DNA of 64,000 bases, taken from NCBI RefSeq assembly GCF_006094275.1, contig NZ_CP034412.1:1798001-1862000 (forward strand). Direction: 5' to 3'. Source of the DNA: Glutamicibacter creatinolyticus. Its GTDB lineage: Bacteria > Actinomycetota > Actinomycetes > Actinomycetales > Micrococcaceae. Position 1 is the first letter of the stretch. Every line of letters begins with the position of its first letter. The notes beneath the pieces were generated by a model that did no database searches, was not told the origin of the DNA, and saw only the letters and a list, made by a program, of their open reading frames with translations. The translations under genes were made by a program, and so were the position numbers. Below, in pieces: positions 16,973 to 25,540 of this stretch.

Positions 16973-19900
16973 TCATTTCAGTTCGCGTACCGGAACCCCG
17001 ACCCCGAGCATGACCGGCTTGGCGGCCGGCTCGGCGGGAGTTTCGCTTGGCTTACTGGACGTATCCATCTGCACCCGGTTGCCCTGGGCAGTGGCTACTT
17101 CGCTCACGACAACCTCCGCGTTCGCATCCCCCTGGGCCGAGGTGGCCCGGCGGCTGCGGCGCTTTGGCTTCGTGGAACTCTGTGGGGCGGCCGGCGCGGA
17201 CGACTGCACAACCGGCTGCTGTGCGGCAGCGGACTGCGCGGCGGCCTGGGCCGGCGCCTCAATGGTGTCGGCCGGCAGGGCCAGCCCGGTCAGCAGCGGC
17301 TGCTCACTGACCGCACCGCTGGCGGACCCGGCGGGGCTGCCGGCACGGCGCGAACCGCGCTTGGTGCGTGCCGGGCGCTTGTCCTCGCCGGACTCGGCGC
17401 GCTCGGGCACGGCCTGGGCCGGAGCCTGCTCGGCCTGCTGCTCGGCGGCGGGCTGATCGCCCTGCCCGGCCTCCTGCTGCGGTGCACCGGCAGCCTCCTC
17501 GCCGGGCTGCTGCTCGGCGGTCTCGGCGCCCTGGCCGTTGCGGGACCGCGAACGCGGGCGGCGACGCTGCTTGCGCGGCTTCTGCTCGCCGGTCTCCTCA
17601 TCCCGATCCTGGCCCGGCAGGGCGGCTTCCAGCTGCTCCAGGCTCACCGGAGCCTGGTCCTTGCCGGATTCCTGCTGGGCTTCCGCTTCCTCGGCCTCGG
17701 TCAGGTGCGAGGCCGCGGCGATGCTGGCCAGGGCGCTGCGTGCGGCCTCGCTCTTCTCGTCGCTCTCGGTTTCCTGGGTGGCCCGCTGCTCGGTGGGCTT
17801 GGTTTCCTCCTGGCCGCTGGAGCCGCCGCGGCGGCGCCGGGAACGGCTGGACTTGGGTTCCTGGTTCTTCTTGGCGTGCGATTCACCGTGCGAGTTGTAG
17901 CTCTTGCGGTGCTCCACCGGCTCCTCGTGGGTGATCACCCCGCGTCCGGCGCAGACCTCGCAAGCCTCCCCGAAGACTTCCAACAGGCCGGTGCCCATGC
18001 GCTTGCGGGTCATCTGCACCAGACCCAGGCTGGTGACCTCGGCGACCTGGTGCTTGGTGCGGTCGCGGCCCAGGCACTCGATCAGCCGGCGCAGGACCAG
18101 GTCCCGGTTGGCCTCCAGCACCATGTCGATGAAGTCGATGACGATGATGCCGCCGATGTCGCGCAGGCGCAGCTGGCGCACGACCTCCTCGGCCGCCTCC
18201 AGGTTGTTCTTGGTGACGGTTTCCTCAAGGTTGCCGCCCGAGCCGGTGAACTTGCCGGTGTTCACGTCCACCACGGTCATCGCCTCGGTGCGGTCGATGA
18301 CCAGCGAACCGCCGGAGGGCAGGAACACCTTGCGATCCAGCGCCTTATTGATCTGCTCGTCGATTCGGTAGTGGGCGAAGATGTCCTCTTCGTTCTTCCA
18401 CTGCTCCAGGCGGCCCATCAGGTCCGGGGCCACGTACATCACGTAGGCCTCGATGGTGTCCCAGGCCTGGGTGCCGGAGACGATCAGCTTGGTGAAGTCC
18501 TCGTTGAACACATCGCGCACGACCTTGATGGTCAAGTCCGGTTCGGAGTGCAGCAGTTCTGGGGCGAGGGTCTTGTTCGACTTGGACTGTTCCTCGATGC
18601 CCTCCCACTGGGCACGCAGGCGGTTGATGTCATTCATCAACTCTTCCTCGCTGGCACCCTCGGCGGCGGTGCGCACGATGACGCCCGCGTTCTCCGGCAG
18701 GTGGTCCTTCAGGATCTTCTTCAGCCGCTGGCGCTCCACGTCCGGCAGCTTGCGGGAGATGCCGGTCATTGAACCGCCGGGAACGTACACCAGGTAGCGT
18801 CCGGGCAGGGAGACCTGGCTGGTCAGGCGGGCACCCTTGTGGCCCACCGGGTCCTTGGTCACCTGCACCAGCACCGAGTCGCCGGCCTTCAGCGCGTTTT
18901 CGATGCGCCGCGGCTGGCCCTCCAGGGCTGCGACGTCCCAGTTGACTTCGCCGGCGTACAGCACGGCGTTGCGTCCGCGCCCGATATCCACGAACGCGGC
19001 CTCCATGGAGGGCAGCACGTTCTGGACCTTGCCCAGGTACACGTTGCCGATCAGGGAATCCTGCTGGGTCTTGGACACGAAGTGCTCGGCCAGCACCCCG
19101 TCCTCCAGCACACCGATCTGGATGCGGTCCTCGCGCTGGCGCACGATCATCTGGCGTTCCACCGACTCGCGGCGGGCCAGGAACTCTGCCTCGGTGATCA
19201 CCTGACGGCGACGACCGGTTTCCCGCGATTCGCGGCGGCGCTGGCGCTTGGCTTCCAGACGGGTGGAACCACGCACCGAGGTGACCTTGTTGGAGACCGG
19301 GGTGTCCAGGCTGGCGCGCGGGGCACGCACCCGGGTGACGGTGTTCGGCGGGTCATCCTGCGAACCGCCATCAAGTTCCAGATCCACTTCCCCGCGACGG
19401 CGGCGACGCCGACGGCGTGAGGTGACCTCATCGGCGTCCTCGTCGTGGTGTTCCTCCCCGCGCTGTTCGGCTTCGGCCTGCTGCTTGGTCTTGGGGATGG
19501 CGTGGCGTACGACCGTGTGGGCCGCCTCGGGCACGGCGAAGGGATTGATCATCATGGTGCTGCCGTGCTGCGCGAGCAGGGCGCCTGTGTGGTCCTCGTT
19601 TTCCTTCGCTGCGCCGCTTTCGCTGGCTTCAGCGGCGACATCTGTTTCGGTGGTTTCGGTGGTTTCGGTCGACCCGGTGGATTCGGCAACTGCCTCGGTG
19701 GCCGCGGTCGGTTCCTGCTGGCGGGGCGCCTTGGACGTCTTGGGCTGGTGGGACTCTGCCGGGGCCTGCTTGCGGTCGGTGTCCTGGCCGCCCTGGGCCG
19801 CGCTGGCCTTGTCCGTGCTGGTCTCGTTGGCGCTGGCCTCGGCGTCGGCCTGGGTGGCACGCTGGCGGCGTTCGGTCTGGCGGTTCATTCGCGCGGTGTC

Positions 19901-20107
19901 CGGGGTGGAGACCGGGGTGCGGCGGGTGACCCGCATGCGGGTGCCGGTGGGTTCCACACCGGCGGCCGCGTTCAGTTCGGCCAGGGTCATTGCCTGGCGC
20001 AGCGGGCGGGCCGGGGTGGTGGCTACGGTCGTGCGCCGGGCACGAGTCGAACGGTTGCCACGCTTATTTCCTCCGGAACCACTCTTGCGTTCTTTTGATG
20101 CGCTCAT
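16973..20107 (-). CDS. rne: Ribonuclease E/G family endoribonuclease
   Basis: At 1044 residues this is a long, actinobacterial-type RNase E. A disordered, charged N-terminal extension of about 320 residues (poly-R/K clusters such as SRRRRRRRRGE) precedes an S1 domain (GNVYLGKVQNVLPSMEAAFVD). The catalytic core holds the metal-binding aspartates in TVVDVNTGKF and IVIDFIDM. A Zn-link CEVCAGRG follows. The C-terminal tail is again disordered (KQRRRPRSRSRNG), where partner enzymes would dock. It initiates decay of mRNA and matures rRNA and tRNA. The long flanks around a central core resemble those known from Mycobacterium and Streptomyces. Confidence 0.96.
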   Translation of the reverse strand: MSASKERKSGSGGNKRGNRSTRARRTTVATTPARPLRQAMTLAELNAAAGVEPTGTRMRVTRRTPVSTPDTARMNRQTERRQRATQADAEASANETSTDKASAAQGGQDTDRKQAPAESHQPKTSKAPRQQEPTAATEAVAESTGSTETTETTETDVAAEASESGAAKENEDHTGALLAQHGSTMMINPFAVPEAAHTVVRHAIPKTKQQAEAEQRGEEHHDEDADEVTSRRRRRRRRGEVDLELDGGSQDDPPNTVTRVRAPRASLDTPVSNKVTSVRGSTRLEAKRQRRRESRETGRRRQVITEAEFLARRESVERQMIVRQREDRIQIGVLEDGVLAEHFVSKTQQDSLIGNVYLGKVQNVLPSMEAAFVDIGRGRNAVLYAGEVNWDVAALEGQPRRIENALKAGDSVLVQVTKDPVGHKGARLTSQVSLPGRYLVYVPGGSMTGISRKLPDVERQRLKKILKDHLPENAGVIVRTAAEGASEEELMNDINRLRAQWEGIEEQSKSNKTLAPELLHSEPDLTIKVVRDVFNEDFTKLIVSGTQAWDTIEAYVMYVAPDLMGRLEQWKNEEDIFAHYRIDEQINKALDRKVFLPSGGSLVIDRTEAMTVVDVNTGKFTGSGGNLEETVTKNNLEAAEEVVRQLRLRDIGGIIVIDFIDMVLEANRDLVLRRLIECLGRDRTKHQVAEVTSLGLVQMTRKRMGTGLLEVFGEACEVCAGRGVITHEEPVEHRKSYNSHGESHAKKNQEPKSSRSRRRRGGSSGQEETKPTEQRATQETESDEKSEAARSALASIAAASHLTEAEEAEAQQESGKDQAPVSLEQLEAALPGQDRDEETGEQKPRKQRRRPRSRSRNGQGAETAEQQPGEEAAGAPQQEAGQGDQPAAEQQAEQAPAQAVPERAESGEDKRPARTKRGSRRAGSPAGSASGAVSEQPLLTGLALPADTIEAPAQAAAQSAAAQQPVVQSSAPAAPQSSTKPKRRSRRATSAQGDANAEVVVSEVATAQGNRVQMDTSSKPSETPAEPAAKPVMLGVGVPVRELK

Positions 20108-20599
20108 CAGGTTCGCGTACTCCTCTAAAACATTCCAGCGCCGGCGCTTCCACAGACAGCGCAGCAGCCGAAACTCTATTCATTTATGCCATGCGGTCGG
20201 CCACGTTTCTGGCCTGTCGGGCATCAAAGTCCTCTGTAGGTCCGTCTCACCGATTTTCGCGATGCAACGTATTGCACCGTGGAAACTGGACACGGTCAAC
20301 GGGTGTGCTTCAGAACCGGCCGTTTTCCTATACGGCCCTTCGATCCGCGGTATTCCCCCGGGAGGCGCACTTTCTTGGGCACTCAACCGGAGCGATGCAT
20401 CGCCTGACGATCTGTCGTTCAAAGTCTCTCGTTGGGTTGAAAGCAGACTGTGGATCCACGAACAACCACCAACATTCTCTCACATTTAGCCGCATGGCGG
20501 ATGATCTTCGCTATGGGAGCACACAGTAAGTGCTTTTAGGATTGGAACAACCAATGCGCAAAACCGCGCATTCCAATGAGCAAACGGACTAGGCAGAAC
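20108..20599. other. Divergent intergenic region between rne and the VKOR gene
   Basis: The 492-nt gap holds no credible coding frame on either strand. It must contain the rne promoter and 5' leader (minus) and the promoter of the VKOR-family gene (plus). I see no convincing hexamer pair or RNA family. RNase E mRNAs often have long autoregulatory leaders, so the minus-strand part may be one; that is inference only. Confidence 0.3.
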
Positions 20600-21220
20600 A
20601 TGAATTCAGCTGTAGAGAATCCCCCGACACCGGGCGTGTTGCCCCGGTGGGCCAAGGATCGCGGTTTTGGAATCTTTACCGTGGTGACCGGCGTGATCGC
20701 CTGGATCGCCTCCGGTGTACTGGTGCTGGATCGGCTGGCCCTGTACAAGAACCCGGACTACGTCACCAGCTGCGACATCAACCCCTGGATTTCCTGCGGC
20801 ACGGTCATGAAGTCCTGGCAGGCCGAACTGCTGGGCTTCCCGAACCCGCTGCTGGGCATCGTGGGATTCGCGATCGTGATCACCGTGGGCATGGCCTTGC
20901 TGGCCGGGGCCCGCTTTGCCCGTTGGTACTGGGTGGGGTTCCAGATCGGCGTCACCCTGGCGATGGTGTTCATCATCTGGCTGTGGTCCCAGGCGCTGTA
21001 TGACATCAGCGCGCTGTGCCTGTACTGCATGGTCGTTTGGGCCATGGTGATCCCGCTGTTCGTGCACACCACCGCTCGCAACGTCATCCACGGGGTGATC
21101 CCGGCCGGGGCGGGCGTGAAGAAGTTCTTCGCCGAGTGGTCGTGGGTGATTACCGTGGTCCTGCTGCTGGTCGTCGCCGCGACCGTGGTCCTGCGCTTCC
21201 CGAACGCCTTCTTCGGCTAG
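20600..21220 (+). CDS. Vitamin K epoxide reductase (VKOR) family membrane protein
   Basis: Bacterial VKOR homologues reoxidise DsbA-type thiol oxidases using quinone. The 206-residue protein has about five membrane segments. The paired loop cysteines occur in SCDINPWISC, and the active-site CxxC is CLYC within ISALCLYCMVVW, next to the quinone pocket. The conserved Ser/Thr-like FPNPLLG motif is also present. No fused thioredoxin domain exists. The ATG at 20600 is chosen; one at 20576 adds eight residues, and neither has a strong ribosome site. Confidence 0.9.
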   Translation: MNSAVENPPTPGVLPRWAKDRGFGIFTVVTGVIAWIASGVLVLDRLALYKNPDYVTSCDINPWISCGTVMKSWQAELLGFPNPLLGIVGFAIVITVGMALLAGARFARWYWVGFQIGVTLAMVFIIWLWSQALYDISALCLYCMVVWAMVIPLFVHTTARNVIHGVIPAGAGVKKFFAEWSWVITVVLLLVVAATVVLRFPNAFFG

Positions 21221-21240
21221 GGCACGACGGAAGCCTGCTG

Positions 21241-21651
21241 ATGCGCCGCAAAGTACTGACGCGTCGGGCGTGGATGGGGATCACCGCACTGCTGGTGGTC
21301 CCCATCGGCCTTTTTGCCCGCTTCCTGCCCTTGGGGCTGGCCGCCGACCTGGCTGGGGGTCTGCTCTACGCCACGCTGCTGTATGTGCTGCTCGGTTTTC
21401 TCTTCCCACGCGCGGCCCGGCTGCACCTGTTCCTGGGTTCTCTGGGCTGGTGCGTGGCGGTGGAACTGCTGCAGCTGACTCCCCTGCCCCTGCAGCTGGC
21501 CCAGGCGCTGCCCATCCTGCGCCTGGTGTTGGGCACCAGCTTCGCGGTGCTGGACCTGTTCGCCTATGTGGTCGGGGCCGCGCTGGCCTGGACGGTGGAT
21601 GGACTCATCTGCCGGACGCGGGCCCATGCCCAGGCGGCCCGGGAGCTCTAG
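21241..21651 (+). CDS. DUF2809-type membrane protein
   Basis: A 136-residue protein with four predicted helices. LPLGLAADLAGGLLYATLLYVL, CVAVELLQL and LVLGTSFAVLDLFAYVVGA match the layout of the small DUF2809 family, whose function is unknown. GGAAG is 8 nt before the ATG and the VKOR gene ends 20 nt upstream, so the two are probably co-transcribed. Confidence 0.75.
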   Translation: MRRKVLTRRAWMGITALLVVPIGLFARFLPLGLAADLAGGLLYATLLYVLLGFLFPRAARLHLFLGSLGWCVAVELLQLTPLPLQLAQALPILRLVLGTSFAVLDLFAYVVGAALAWTVDGLICRTRAHAQAAREL

Positions 21652-21798
21652 CGCAGGGCTCCCCGGGCGTGTCGCCCGCACCGCGCCCGGCCGCTGCACC
21701 GCAATTCCGCCTGCTCCTGGCGGTGGGCCACCCAGCTTAAACCATGGCAAAAGTGACCCATCTGGCACACCGGGAGAAAAACCGACTAAGTTTGAGTC

Positions 21799-22380
21799 AT
21801 GGCCCATGACAATTGGAATACGGAAACAGCCCAGGACTACGGCATCAACCTGTTGGTCTCCGACACCATCAGGCTGCGCGAGCTTCAGGAAGAAGACCTG
21901 CCAGTCCTTGCCGGCTGGTGGAACAGCCCGGAATTCATGGCGCTGCAGGGCAACATTGTCTTGCCCCACCCGCGCACCGAGGCCGCGGAGATCTTCCGGG
22001 ACTGGAGTCAGAACCGGGGCACGAAGGACGGCATCGGCTTGTGCATCACCCTGCCCGACGACACGCTGGTGGGGCACACGGCGCTGTACAACTACCATGC
22101 CTCGGCCCGCTCGGCCGAGCTGATGATGATGATCGGCGGCTCCTACGTGGGCCAGGGCTACGGCACCGAGGCGACCAAGATGATCGTGGATTTCGGGTTC
22201 CGTGAAATGGGCCTGAACCGCATCGGGTTGGGCATCTGGGAGTACAACGAGCGGGCGCTGCGCACCTTCACCAAGGCGGGTTTCCGTGAGGAGGGCCGGG
22301 CCCGGCAGGCCGGGTTCCACAACGGCGAATTCCACGACAAGATCCTGCTCAGTCAGCTGGCCGACGAGTACTTTGGCTAG
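21799..22380 (+). CDS. GNAT-family N-acetyltransferase (RimJ/RimL-like)
   Basis: The 193-residue protein follows the RimJ/RimL-type GNAT pattern: IRLRELQEEDLPVLAGWWN at the start, an acetyl-CoA loop (YVGQGYGTEATKMIV, Q/RxxGxG/A variant), and NRIGLGIWEYNERALRTFTKAGF near the end. It would acetylate a small molecule or a protein N-terminus; the substrate is unknown. It overlaps the next gene, a paralogue, by 8 nt. Confidence 0.88.
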   Translation: MAHDNWNTETAQDYGINLLVSDTIRLRELQEEDLPVLAGWWNSPEFMALQGNIVLPHPRTEAAEIFRDWSQNRGTKDGIGLCITLPDDTLVGHTALYNYHASARSAELMMMIGGSYVGQGYGTEATKMIVDFGFREMGLNRIGLGIWEYNERALRTFTKAGFREEGRARQAGFHNGEFHDKILLSQLADEYFG

Positions 22381-22972
22381 ACCCGCCGCAGACTTCGGCG
22401 CCGCGGCAACCGGCGCGAGGCCTGACCGGGTTCGTCTGCGCGAACTGCGTGCGGAGGACCTGCAGCCGTTGTCGTGCTGGTGGAATGACCCGGCAACCAT
22501 GGTGCACCAGACGAACCTGGTGCTGCCCCAGCCGATGAAGGGCCTTTACCGGGTTTGGCAGGTCTGGAGCCAGAACCGGCCGACTTCCCGCGAAGCCGGT
22601 TTCAGCATTGAGCTGGTCGGCGGGCCGCTGATCGGGCACGCGACGCTCTACGGCGGGAACACCCCGGCCCGGGCGGCCGAGTTCGCGATCATCCTCGGCC
22701 CGGATTTCCGGGGACAGGGCCTGGGGGCGCAGGCCACCGCACTGATGCTGCGCCATGGCTTCCACCAGCTGGGGCTGAACCGCATCCACCTGGGGGTGTA
22801 CGAGTACAACCAGCGCGCCCAACGCACCTACACCAGGCTGGGTTTTCGCCCCGAGGGCCGCCAACGGGCCGCCGTTTTTCATGATGGCCGGTTCCACGAC
22901 CGGATCCTGATGGGCCTGCTGGCCAGCGAGTACCCCGCCTCCCCCGCCGCGGGGCTGGCAGCAACCCGCTGA
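22373..22972 (+). CDS. Second GNAT-family N-acetyltransferase, tandem paralogue
   Basis: The 199-residue protein aligns along its length with its neighbour: VRLRELRAEDLQPLSCWWND, FRGQGLGAQATALML for acetyl-CoA binding, and LNRIHLGVYEYNQRAQRTY. I take the TTG at 22373, which overlaps the upstream stop (TTGGCTAG); no ATG gives a sensible length. The pair looks like an old tandem duplication with diverged substrate ends. Confidence 0.85.
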   Translation: MARPAADFGAAATGARPDRVRLRELRAEDLQPLSCWWNDPATMVHQTNLVLPQPMKGLYRVWQVWSQNRPTSREAGFSIELVGGPLIGHATLYGGNTPARAAEFAIILGPDFRGQGLGAQATALMLRHGFHQLGLNRIHLGVYEYNQRAQRTYTRLGFRPEGRQRAAVFHDGRFHDRILMGLLASEYPASPAAGLAATR

Positions 22973-23093
22973 GGGCGGGAACCAAGCAGTGACGGACAGT
23001 TGAATTAACTCATCCTTTTGGACGTGTCTCCCGCGCTTCGGCGACCGCTAGCCTATTGTTTAATTGATCAATCCCCCTGACGTAGGAGCAAGA

Positions 23094-24437
23094 ATGGCGT
23101 TCTTCCGCAAGGCTGCATCCTCAAAAAACAGGCCACCGACACAGCAAGTGGTGGTCGCGGCAGAAGCACCGGTTCGTGAGCGGCCGGAGTTCACGGTTCA
23201 GGGATTGTGGACCGACATGCTCGGCCGGTTGGGGATCCGCTGCCTGCAGATCCTGATTGTGGGACTGGTCGCCGGCTTCGTCATCATTGGCATGCTGCGC
23301 CTGACCATGATCGTGATCCCGACGCTGATCGCGCTGATCCTCTCCTGCGCCCTGTGGCCGCTGGTCACCAAGCTGCGCAAGCACCTGTCCCCGATGCTGT
23401 CCGCCTGGGTCGTCTTCCTCGGGTCGCTGCTGGTTCTTGGCGGGATCGGCACCGGCCTGGTCTTCTCGGTCATGCGCGAATGGAACACCCTGGTCAACCA
23501 GGCCGCGGAGGGCTTTAACCAGCTCAACGACCTGGTGCAACAGTTCATCGGGGACATGCCGTTCACGGTGGACCAAGGCCAGATCGATGAGGCGGTGGAC
23601 ACCGTCACCTCGTTCATCACCAGCTCCCAGTTCGGCGCCGGAGCCCTGAACACCATCACTGCCGCCGGCAGCTTTGTCACCGGCAGCATCCTGCTGATGG
23701 TCATCCTGTTCTTCTTCCTCAAGGACGGGGACCGGATCTGGGCGTTCTTCATTTCCTGGACCCCGAAGCACTACCGCCACAAGTGGATCACCTCCGGTGA
23801 TCGGGCGCTGCACACCTTCGGCGGCTACATCCGCGGCACCGCGATCATCGCAGCCGTGGATGCCATCGGCGTGACCGCCACCCTGCTGGTGCTGCAGGTG
23901 CCGCTGGCCCTGCCGCTGGGCGTGGTGGTCTTCCTCGGCGCGTTCATCCCCATGGTCGGCGCAACCGTGGCCGGCATCCTGGCCACCCTGGTCGGCCTGG
24001 TCACCAGCGGCCCGCTGGTTGCCCTGGTGGTGCTTGCCGCGGTGATCATCGTGAACCAGCTAGAGGGCAACTTCCTACAGCCGGTGGTCATGGCCCAGGC
24101 GCTGAACCTGCATGCCCTGGTGATCTTGATGGCCCTGACCGCCGGCACCGTGCTGGGCGGAATCGTCGGCGCCGTGCTGGCCGTGCCGCTCTCCGCCGTG
24201 GCCTGGGGAATCATCAAGGTGTGGACCGAGCGCGAGAACATGGACGCGGTCGCCGCCGCCAAGGCGCAGATCAAGATCGAGGCCGAGATCCGTGCCGAGG
24301 ACAAGGCTTTGGAAAAGCTGAAGAAGAAGGAGAAGGTCGACGAGGTCAAGCAGGACGTGGACGAGATGGCAGATGAGATCATCGCCAACTCGGAAGAACA
24401 CTCCGACAAGGCCCAACGTCCAGACACGGAGCAGTAG
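23094..24437 (+). CDS. AI-2E family transporter (TqsA/YdiK/YhhQ-type permease)
   Basis: The 447-residue protein has 7-8 membrane helices and the family's characteristic segments: an early double helix (VTKLRKHLSPMLSAWVVFLG region), FGGYIRGTAIIAAVDAIGV, and LGAFIPMVGATVAGILATLVGL followed by NQLEGNFLQPVVMAQALNLH. Members export AI-2 or exchange Na+/H+; the substrate cannot be told here. The C-terminal 70 residues form a charged coiled coil (AEIRAEDKALEKLKKKEK). AGGAG lies 7 nt before the ATG at 23094. Confidence 0.92.
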   Translation: MAFFRKAASSKNRPPTQQVVVAAEAPVRERPEFTVQGLWTDMLGRLGIRCLQILIVGLVAGFVIIGMLRLTMIVIPTLIALILSCALWPLVTKLRKHLSPMLSAWVVFLGSLLVLGGIGTGLVFSVMREWNTLVNQAAEGFNQLNDLVQQFIGDMPFTVDQGQIDEAVDTVTSFITSSQFGAGALNTITAAGSFVTGSILLMVILFFFLKDGDRIWAFFISWTPKHYRHKWITSGDRALHTFGGYIRGTAIIAAVDAIGVTATLLVLQVPLALPLGVVVFLGAFIPMVGATVAGILATLVGLVTSGPLVALVVLAAVIIVNQLEGNFLQPVVMAQALNLHALVILMALTAGTVLGGIVGAVLAVPLSAVAWGIIKVWTERENMDAVAAAKAQIKIEAEIRAEDKALEKLKKKEKVDEVKQDVDEMADEIIANSEEHSDKAQRPDTEQ

Positions 24438-24474
24438 GTCGCAACACCGCAAAGCGTCATCAAGGGCAACGTCG

Positions 24475-24504
24475 TTGACCGGGTGAACCTCAAGTGTGTT
24501 TAAT
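24475..24504 (+). promoter_or_regulatory. Sigma-70-type promoter of the small orphan gene
   Basis: TTGACC (24475-24480) and TTTAAT (24499-24504) each match consensus at five of six positions, with 18 nt between. Transcription would start near 24511, just ahead of the structured leader. Confidence 0.45.
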
Positions 24505-24521
24505 GTGAATTAAGTTAAAAT

Positions 24522-24647
24522 TGTGACTCCGTCCTCGGCTTCTCGCGCTTTCGCCGCCGGCACCCGCGGGCAGCCAGGACAAGAACCGGGTCACAGCGAA
24601 ACTCATGTGCCTTCGAAAGTTGGATGCGAAGGCAGGAAGGTAGCCTC
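24522..24647 (+). ncRNA. Structured 5' leader, candidate cis-regulatory RNA
   Basis: Nested pairing can be drawn by hand. TGTGACTC (24522-24529) pairs with GGGTCACA (24588-24595). Inside it GTCCT-C-GGCT (24531-24540) pairs with AGCCAGGAC (24572-24580). Inside that CTCGCG (24542-24547) pairs with CGCGGG (24565-24570). A second hairpin, GCCTTCG/CGAAGGC (24609-24615, 24627-24633), ends directly before the ribosome site GGAAGG (24635-24640). This can hide or expose the ribosome site. It fits no riboswitch class I know with confidence. Confidence 0.45.
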
Positions 24648-24893
24648 ATGCTGAACGTCAGTTCCTCAGAAGGGCCAGAAAATCCCAGAACCCTTACCGC
24701 CGCGGCCCGTGATTCACGCGCCGTCCATTCCGCGGGTGAAGGCGGCGGCGGTCAGCTGCTGACCGAGAACGGGTTTGCCGCCTCAGCGGCGGCCAAGGGC
24801 GGAAGCACGGACAGCGGCTGGCTGGATGAACCCGCGAGCGGCTACCTGCAGAACGCGGGCCGCACCAACGACACGCTCGGCGGCTGGCTCTAG
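24648..24893 (+). CDS. 81-residue orphan protein, function unknown
   Basis: The ATG at 24648 follows GGAAGG by 7 nt. Codon use is typical of the genome. The product is rich in Gly, Ala, Ser and Asn, without Cys, signal peptide or membrane segment. The C-terminus has a repeated theme, DSGWLDEP...GYL...TLGGWL. It forms a complete unit: promoter, structured leader, gene and terminator. I do not recognise a family. A peptide precursor, a small regulator or a stress protein are all possible. Confidence 0.55.
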   Translation: MLNVSSSEGPENPRTLTAAARDSRAVHSAGEGGGGQLLTENGFAASAAAKGGSTDSGWLDEPASGYLQNAGRTNDTLGGWL

Positions 24894-24912
24894 AGCACGA
24901 ACCACCCGAATC

Positions 24913-24961
24913 AAGCCCCAGGGGCTGCGGCATGCGCCGTGGGCTCCTGGGGCTTGTTTGT
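24913..24961 (+). terminator. Terminator after the small orphan gene
   Basis: CAAGCCCCAGG (24913-24923) pairs with CCTGGGGCTTG (24947-24957) and is followed by TTTG. It lies 20 nt after the stop codon. Confidence 0.75.
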
Positions 24962-25003
24962 ATCCGGGACGGGCCCTTGCCGGCGTGAGCGGCGCGGGAA
25001 CGC

Positions 25004-25047
25004 AAAACGCCCGGGTGCTGCCTCCAATGGGAGGCAGCACCCGGGCG
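25004..25047 (-). terminator. Strong terminator downstream of ndk
   Basis: An 18-bp perfect stem (25008-25025 with 25030-25047) with a 4-nt loop is followed on the minus strand by TTTT (25004-25007). It faces the plus-strand terminator just described, separating convergent units. Confidence 0.85.
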
Positions 25048-25086
25048 TCATCGACGGCGGAGCTTCGCCGAGTTAGTCCGTGACGG

Positions 25087-25503
25087 CTAGTTGCCGAACC
25101 AGATGCTGATCTCACGCTCGGCGGATTCGGGCGAGTCCGAGCCGTGCACCAGGTTCTGCTGCACCTTCACGCCCCAGTCGCGGCCGAAGTCGCCGCGGAT
25201 GGTGCCCGGGGCGGCGGTGGTCGGGTCGGTGGCGCCGGCCAGCGAACGGAAGCCCGGGATCACACCGTGGCCCTCGGCCACGATCGCCACGACCGGCCCG
25301 GAGAGCATGAACTCCACCAGCGGCTCGTAGAACGGCTTGCCCTCGTGCTCGGCGTAGTGCGCGGCCAGCATCTCGCGGGTGGCCTGCAGCTGCTGCAGCT
25401 TGGCGATGGTGTAGCCCTTGGCTTCGATGCGGGCCAGGATCTGTCCGGTCAGCCCACGCTTGACGCCATCGGGCTTGACCAGGATCAGGGTGCGGTCAGA
25501 CAT
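25087..25503 (-). CDS. ndk: Nucleoside-diphosphate kinase
   Basis: Ndk passes phosphate from ATP to other NDPs through a phospho-histidine. The 138-residue protein begins with RTLILVKPDGVKRGLTG and carries the active-site His in NLVHGSDSPESAEREI near residue 117. Both are family signatures, and the length is normal. It lies at the end of the ileS-folC-DUF4233-ndk run, an arrangement common in this order. Confidence 0.98.
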   Translation of the reverse strand: MSDRTLILVKPDGVKRGLTGQILARIEAKGYTIAKLQQLQATREMLAAHYAEHEGKPFYEPLVEFMLSGPVVAIVAEGHGVIPGFRSLAGATDPTTAAPGTIRGDFGRDWGVKVQQNLVHGSDSPESAEREISIWFGN

Positions 25504-25540
25504 GTAAATACCTCTTGTCTTCGACGAAATTGATACTTAT

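Noticed and set aside
17705-18772. 355-codon plus-strand frame opposite rne
   Set aside because: It overlaps the catalytic core of RNase E completely; no independent coding signal.
24522-24647. Known riboswitch (c-di-AMP ydaO type, cobalamin, SAM, FMN, TPP) ahead of the orphan gene
   Set aside because: Short stretches recall the c-di-AMP class, but its GGGTGAATC core is absent, and the hallmark sequences of the other classes are also missing. Left unassigned.
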